Below are positions 61,072 to 64,000 of a stretch of 64,000 nucleotides of DNA, one piece after another; position 1 is the stretch's first letter; the number at the start of each line of letters is the position of its first letter. Made by a program: the position numbers and the translations under genes. This DNA is from Humulus lupulus. Taxonomy: Eukaryota > Streptophyta > Magnoliopsida > Rosales > Cannabaceae. The DNA lies in the NCBI RefSeq assembly GCF_963169125.1, contig NC_084802.1, positions 27,967,107 to 28,031,106 on the forward strand, read 5' to 3'. A model generated the notes under the pieces. That model saw nothing but the letters and a program-made list of their open reading frames with translations. It searched no databases and was not told the origin of the DNA.

Positions 61072-64000
61072 TTATTGATAATATTTTCTCAAGTACTCGT
61101 CATTCCAGTAGTTCCTGATCAGCTCTCCATTTAACCGAGCAAGCTTGTAGGTGCCGGGTGGCAAGGCTTGTTCAGTTTGATATGGTCCTTCCCGATTTGG
61201 TCCTAGCACACCAGCTGCCGGGTCTCTTACAAACACCTTTCTGAGGACCAAATCTCCGACCTGGAACTTTCGATCTCGAACACTAGAATTGAAGTAGCGC
61301 GCCACTTTTTGTTGGTGAGCAGCAACTCTGAGGTTTGCCTCCTCTCTTCTCTCCTCGAGGAAGTCCAATGATTCTGCTAACAACTGATGATTCTCCTCGT
61401 AGTTGTACATAGTCCTTCTGTGAGATGGTGGGTCTATCTCCACAGGTAACATGGCCTCGTACCCATATGCCAAAGAAAATGGTGTATGACCAGTTGCTGT
61501 CAGAGCAGTAGTCCTATATGACCAAAGGACCTCTGGTAACTCTTCTGCCCAAGCACCCTTAGCTTGCTCCAGGCGCTTTTTTAGAGTGTCCTTCAATGTC
61601 TTGTTTACCGCTTCAACCTGCCCATTGGCTTGAGGATGGGCTACCGAGGAGAAACTTTTGGTGATGCCATGCCGAGTGCAAAAATCGGTAAATATGTCGC
61701 TGTCAAATTGGGTGCCATTGTCAGACACTATCTTCTTGGGCAGACCATAGCGACATATTATGTTCTTAACCACAAAGTCCAATACTTTCTTCGATGTGAA
61801 TGTGGCTAATGGTTCGGCCTCAGTCCACTTAGTAAAATAATCTACTGCGACCACTGCAAACTGCACTCCTCCTTTTCCCTTGGGAAACTTCCCGATCAGA
61901 TCAATACCCCACACTGCAAAAGGCCATGGACTTTGCATTTGCTTCAAGACATTTGGGGGCGCTCTGGGCACTTTGGAAAATCTTTGGCATTTGTCACACC
62001 TCCTCACATATTCCATAGAGTCCTCGTTCATGGTAGGCCAGAAAAATCCTTGCCTTAAGATCTTTTTAGATAGACTCTGCCCCCCAGCATGGTCTTCACA
62101 AAATCCCTCATGCACCTCAGCTAATAAATTCTTTGACTGGTCGGGTGTTATGCACCTGAGTAGAGGTAAGGAGTACCCTCTTCTATACAACACCCCATCC
62201 ACCATGGTGTACCTAGCTGCTTGTCTCATAATCTTCCTTGCTTCATTACGTTCCACTGGGAGGGTCCCTTGCTCAAGGTAAGCAATGATGGGAGTCATCC
62301 AAGTGTCGGCTATCGTGATCGGCATGGCCTCTTGTTTATCAATGCTCGGCTCCGCCAAGTATTCTACGTGTACTATATTTAGAGTTTCGGCGTCTTTTGC
62401 ACTAGCAAGCTTTGCTAGAGCATCTGCATTAGAGTTCTGCTCCCGTGGTACTAGCTTGATGGTATACTCCTCGAACTGGGCTAGCAGATCTTTGGTCTTG
62501 TTTAAGTATGCCACCATTCATAGGCCCCTTGCCTGGTATTCCCCCAATACTTGATAGACCACCAATTGGGAATCACTATTTATTTCCACCGACCGGGCGC
62601 GTACATCTCTAGCCAGTCGCAAGCCTGCTAGGAGGGTCTCATACTCCGCCTCATTATTAGAAGCATTAAATCTGAATCTCAGTGCACAATGAATTCGGTG
62701 CTTCTCTGGTGTGACCAATATAATTCCAGCTCCTGAATGGTGCTCATTTGACGACCCATCAACAAAAAGTTGCCAAGTAGGAATTTCTTCTTTCTGCCCA
62801 GTAACACTTTCTTGCTGGTCGGGAACATCAGCGATTCCGGTACATTCAGCGATGAAATCTTCCAAAGCTTGGACTTTAATAGCAGTCCTCGGCTGGTACT
62901 TGATTTCAAATTGGCCTAGCTCAACTGCCCATTTAAGTAGCCGACCAGACGACTCCGGCTTCTGTAAGACTTGGCGTAGAGGCTGGTCAGTAAGGACCTT
63001 AATGGGGTGTGCTTGGAAGTATGGCCGCAATTTTCGTGATGCAAGTACCAAGCAGTAAGCCAACTTCTCGATCACGGGATACCGGGACTCCGCTCCTATC
63101 AATCGCTTGCTAACATAATATACCGGGTGCTGCACTTTATCCTCCTCACGTACTAAGGCAGCACTAACAGGGTGCTCCGTGACTGCTAGGTACAGAAATA
63201 GGTCTTCTCCATCAACTGGCTTAGAAAGAATATGAGGTTGGGACAAATGCTCCTTTATGGCCTGGAAATCTTGTTCATACTCTGCAGTCCACTCAAACTT
63301 CTTGCCTCCTCTAAGAAGGTTAAAAAACAGGACACACTTGTCCGTTGATTTCGAAACGAACCTGCTTAGAGCTGCAATCCGCCCAGTCAAGCTTTGCACA
63401 TCCTTTATTCTAGCTGGAGACTTCATTTCAATGAGGGCCTTGATCTTCTCTGGGTTTGCCTCTATTCCTCGGGAGTTTACAATAATCCCAAGGAATTTTC
63501 CAGAACCCACTCCAAATGAACACTTGAGGGGGTTTAACTTCATGTTATACTTCCTCAGTATTGCGAAGCACTCCTCTAAGTCTCGCACGTGGCCTTCAGC
63601 TTCCTTTGACTTTACCAGCATATCATCTACGTACACCTCCTTGCTCTTGCCGATTAAGTCACGAAACATACCATTCACCAAGCGCTGATAGGTAGCTCCT
63701 GCATTCTTTAATTCGAAGGGCATGACTCTATAGTAGTATAGCCCTATATCTGTTCGGAAGCTGGTATGCTCTTCATCAGGAGGATGCATGCTGATCTGGT
63801 TGTACCCCGAATATGCATCCATGAAGGACAATGTTTCATGACCAGAGGTTGCATCTACCAACTGGTCTATTCTTGGTAAAGGAAAGCAATCCTTCGGGCA
63901 CGCTTTGTTTAGATAAGTAAAATATACACGAGTCCTCCACTTTCCATTGGGTTTGGGCACCAACACTGGGTTTGAAACCCATGAAGGGTAGTATACCTCT
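61072..64000 (-). pseudogene. Tat/Retand pol: RT, RNase H, archaeal-type RNase H, integrase (5' end outside window)
   Basis: The minus-strand frame is open from the window edge (YPSWVSNPVLVPKPNGKW) to the stop at 61072, except for one TGA at 62520-62518. RT: LNKACPKDCFPLPRIDQLVD, SFMDAYSGYNQISMH, catalytic KEVYVDDMLVKS. Then RNase H, followed by a second, archaeal-type RNase H (WQLFVDGSSNEHHSGAGIIL, NNEAEYETLLAGLRLA, EINSDSQLVV). Integrase: zinc-binding HEGFCEDHAGG and CDKCQ, core WGIDLIGKFP, KIVSDNGTQFDS and HPQANGQVEAVNKT, then the RKFQVGDLVLRKVF C-terminal domain; no chromodomain. One nonsense codon between the second RNase H and integrase makes this copy defective unless read through. Confidence 0.92.

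Larger units (their letters stand above)
54657..64000 (-). mobile_element. Tat/Retand-lineage Ty3/gypsy element, 3' portion, runs off the window
   Basis: From right to left: pol (64000-61072, minus), an antisense gene (56.3-60.1 kb, plus), polypurine tract (56164-56152, minus) and 3' LTR (56151-54657). The pol has no chromodomain, and an extra RNase H of the archaeal type follows the usual one, as known for the Tat lineage. The 5' LTR, gag and protease lie beyond 64000. The left target site is probably GAGTC (54652-54656); its partner is outside the window. Confidence 0.88.

Noticed and set aside
61880..63688. Several plus-strand ORFs opposite the Tat pol (61880-62281, 62285-62554, 62711-63058, 63257-63688)
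   Set aside because: Mirror frames of a real coding sequence; no domain, intron or start evidence, unlike the antisense gene at 57.6-60.1 kb.

Overview
This is a stretch of a plant nuclear genome, almost certainly a eudicot. It holds two intron-containing plant genes, AT-rich intergenic DNA and a large load of Ty1/copia and Ty3/gypsy LTR retrotransposons. Nothing prokaryotic is present. I cannot name the species from sequence alone.

Layout. 0.3-1.4 kb: decayed copia 3' end, minus strand. 1.8-4.1 kb: six-exon RABH1b (plant Rab6) GTPase gene, apparently intact. 5.6-26.7 kb: one large nest of retrotransposons. A minus-strand copia element (LTRs 5583-6316 and 9306-9992 plus 26645-26686) is hit in its RT by a solo LTR (target duplication GTAAG) and in its right LTR by a Tekay-type gypsy element (TAGAG). 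That gypsy element is itself broken by a 5'-truncated Tekay LTR, a copia fragment with its LTR, and a solo LTR (GCTAC). Two further solo LTRs sit inside those (GTACG and ATTTA). 26.7-30.7 kb: AT-rich spacer with microsatellites and an AT minisatellite. 31.0-33.8 kb: two-exon purine permease gene, apparently intact. 33.8-38.9 kb: spacer and a probable PIF/Harbinger-like fragment. 39.0-48.5 kb: a full-length chromovirus of the Tekay type, with both LTRs, a tRNA-iMet primer site, gag-pol and chromodomain, disabled by stops that are mostly TAG at Gln positions. 48.5-50.2 kb: broken gene pieces, including a plastid RRM-protein pseudogene. 50.8-54.3 kb: a MULE-like MITE with a 9-bp target duplication, carrying a solo Tekay LTR inside one terminal inverted repeat. 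54.7-64.0 kb: the 3' part of a Tat/Retand gypsy element on the minus strand, running off the right edge.

Most interesting parts. (1) The Tat/Retand element carries a plus-strand gene antisense to its pol. This gene has a TATA-like box, a leader intron ending exactly at the ATG, and three exons whose phases agree. It encodes a Transposase_28-like domain and a coiled coil, now broken by three nonsense codons. (2) The U3 of the same element holds about 20 inverted GGTCCGAG-type repeats, and the palindromic form recurs in the leader intron of the antisense gene. (3) All seven Tekay-type LTR copies, although diverged, keep a 67-73 nt block bounded by a TGAYTAG acceptor-like end and a GTAAGA donor-like end (one donor is mutated), plus a later CAG/GTAAGG-like box. 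This suggests a spliced leader encoded in the LTR. (4) Stops in the Tekay pols are mainly CAG to TAG, as expected from deamination at CHG-methylated cytosines.
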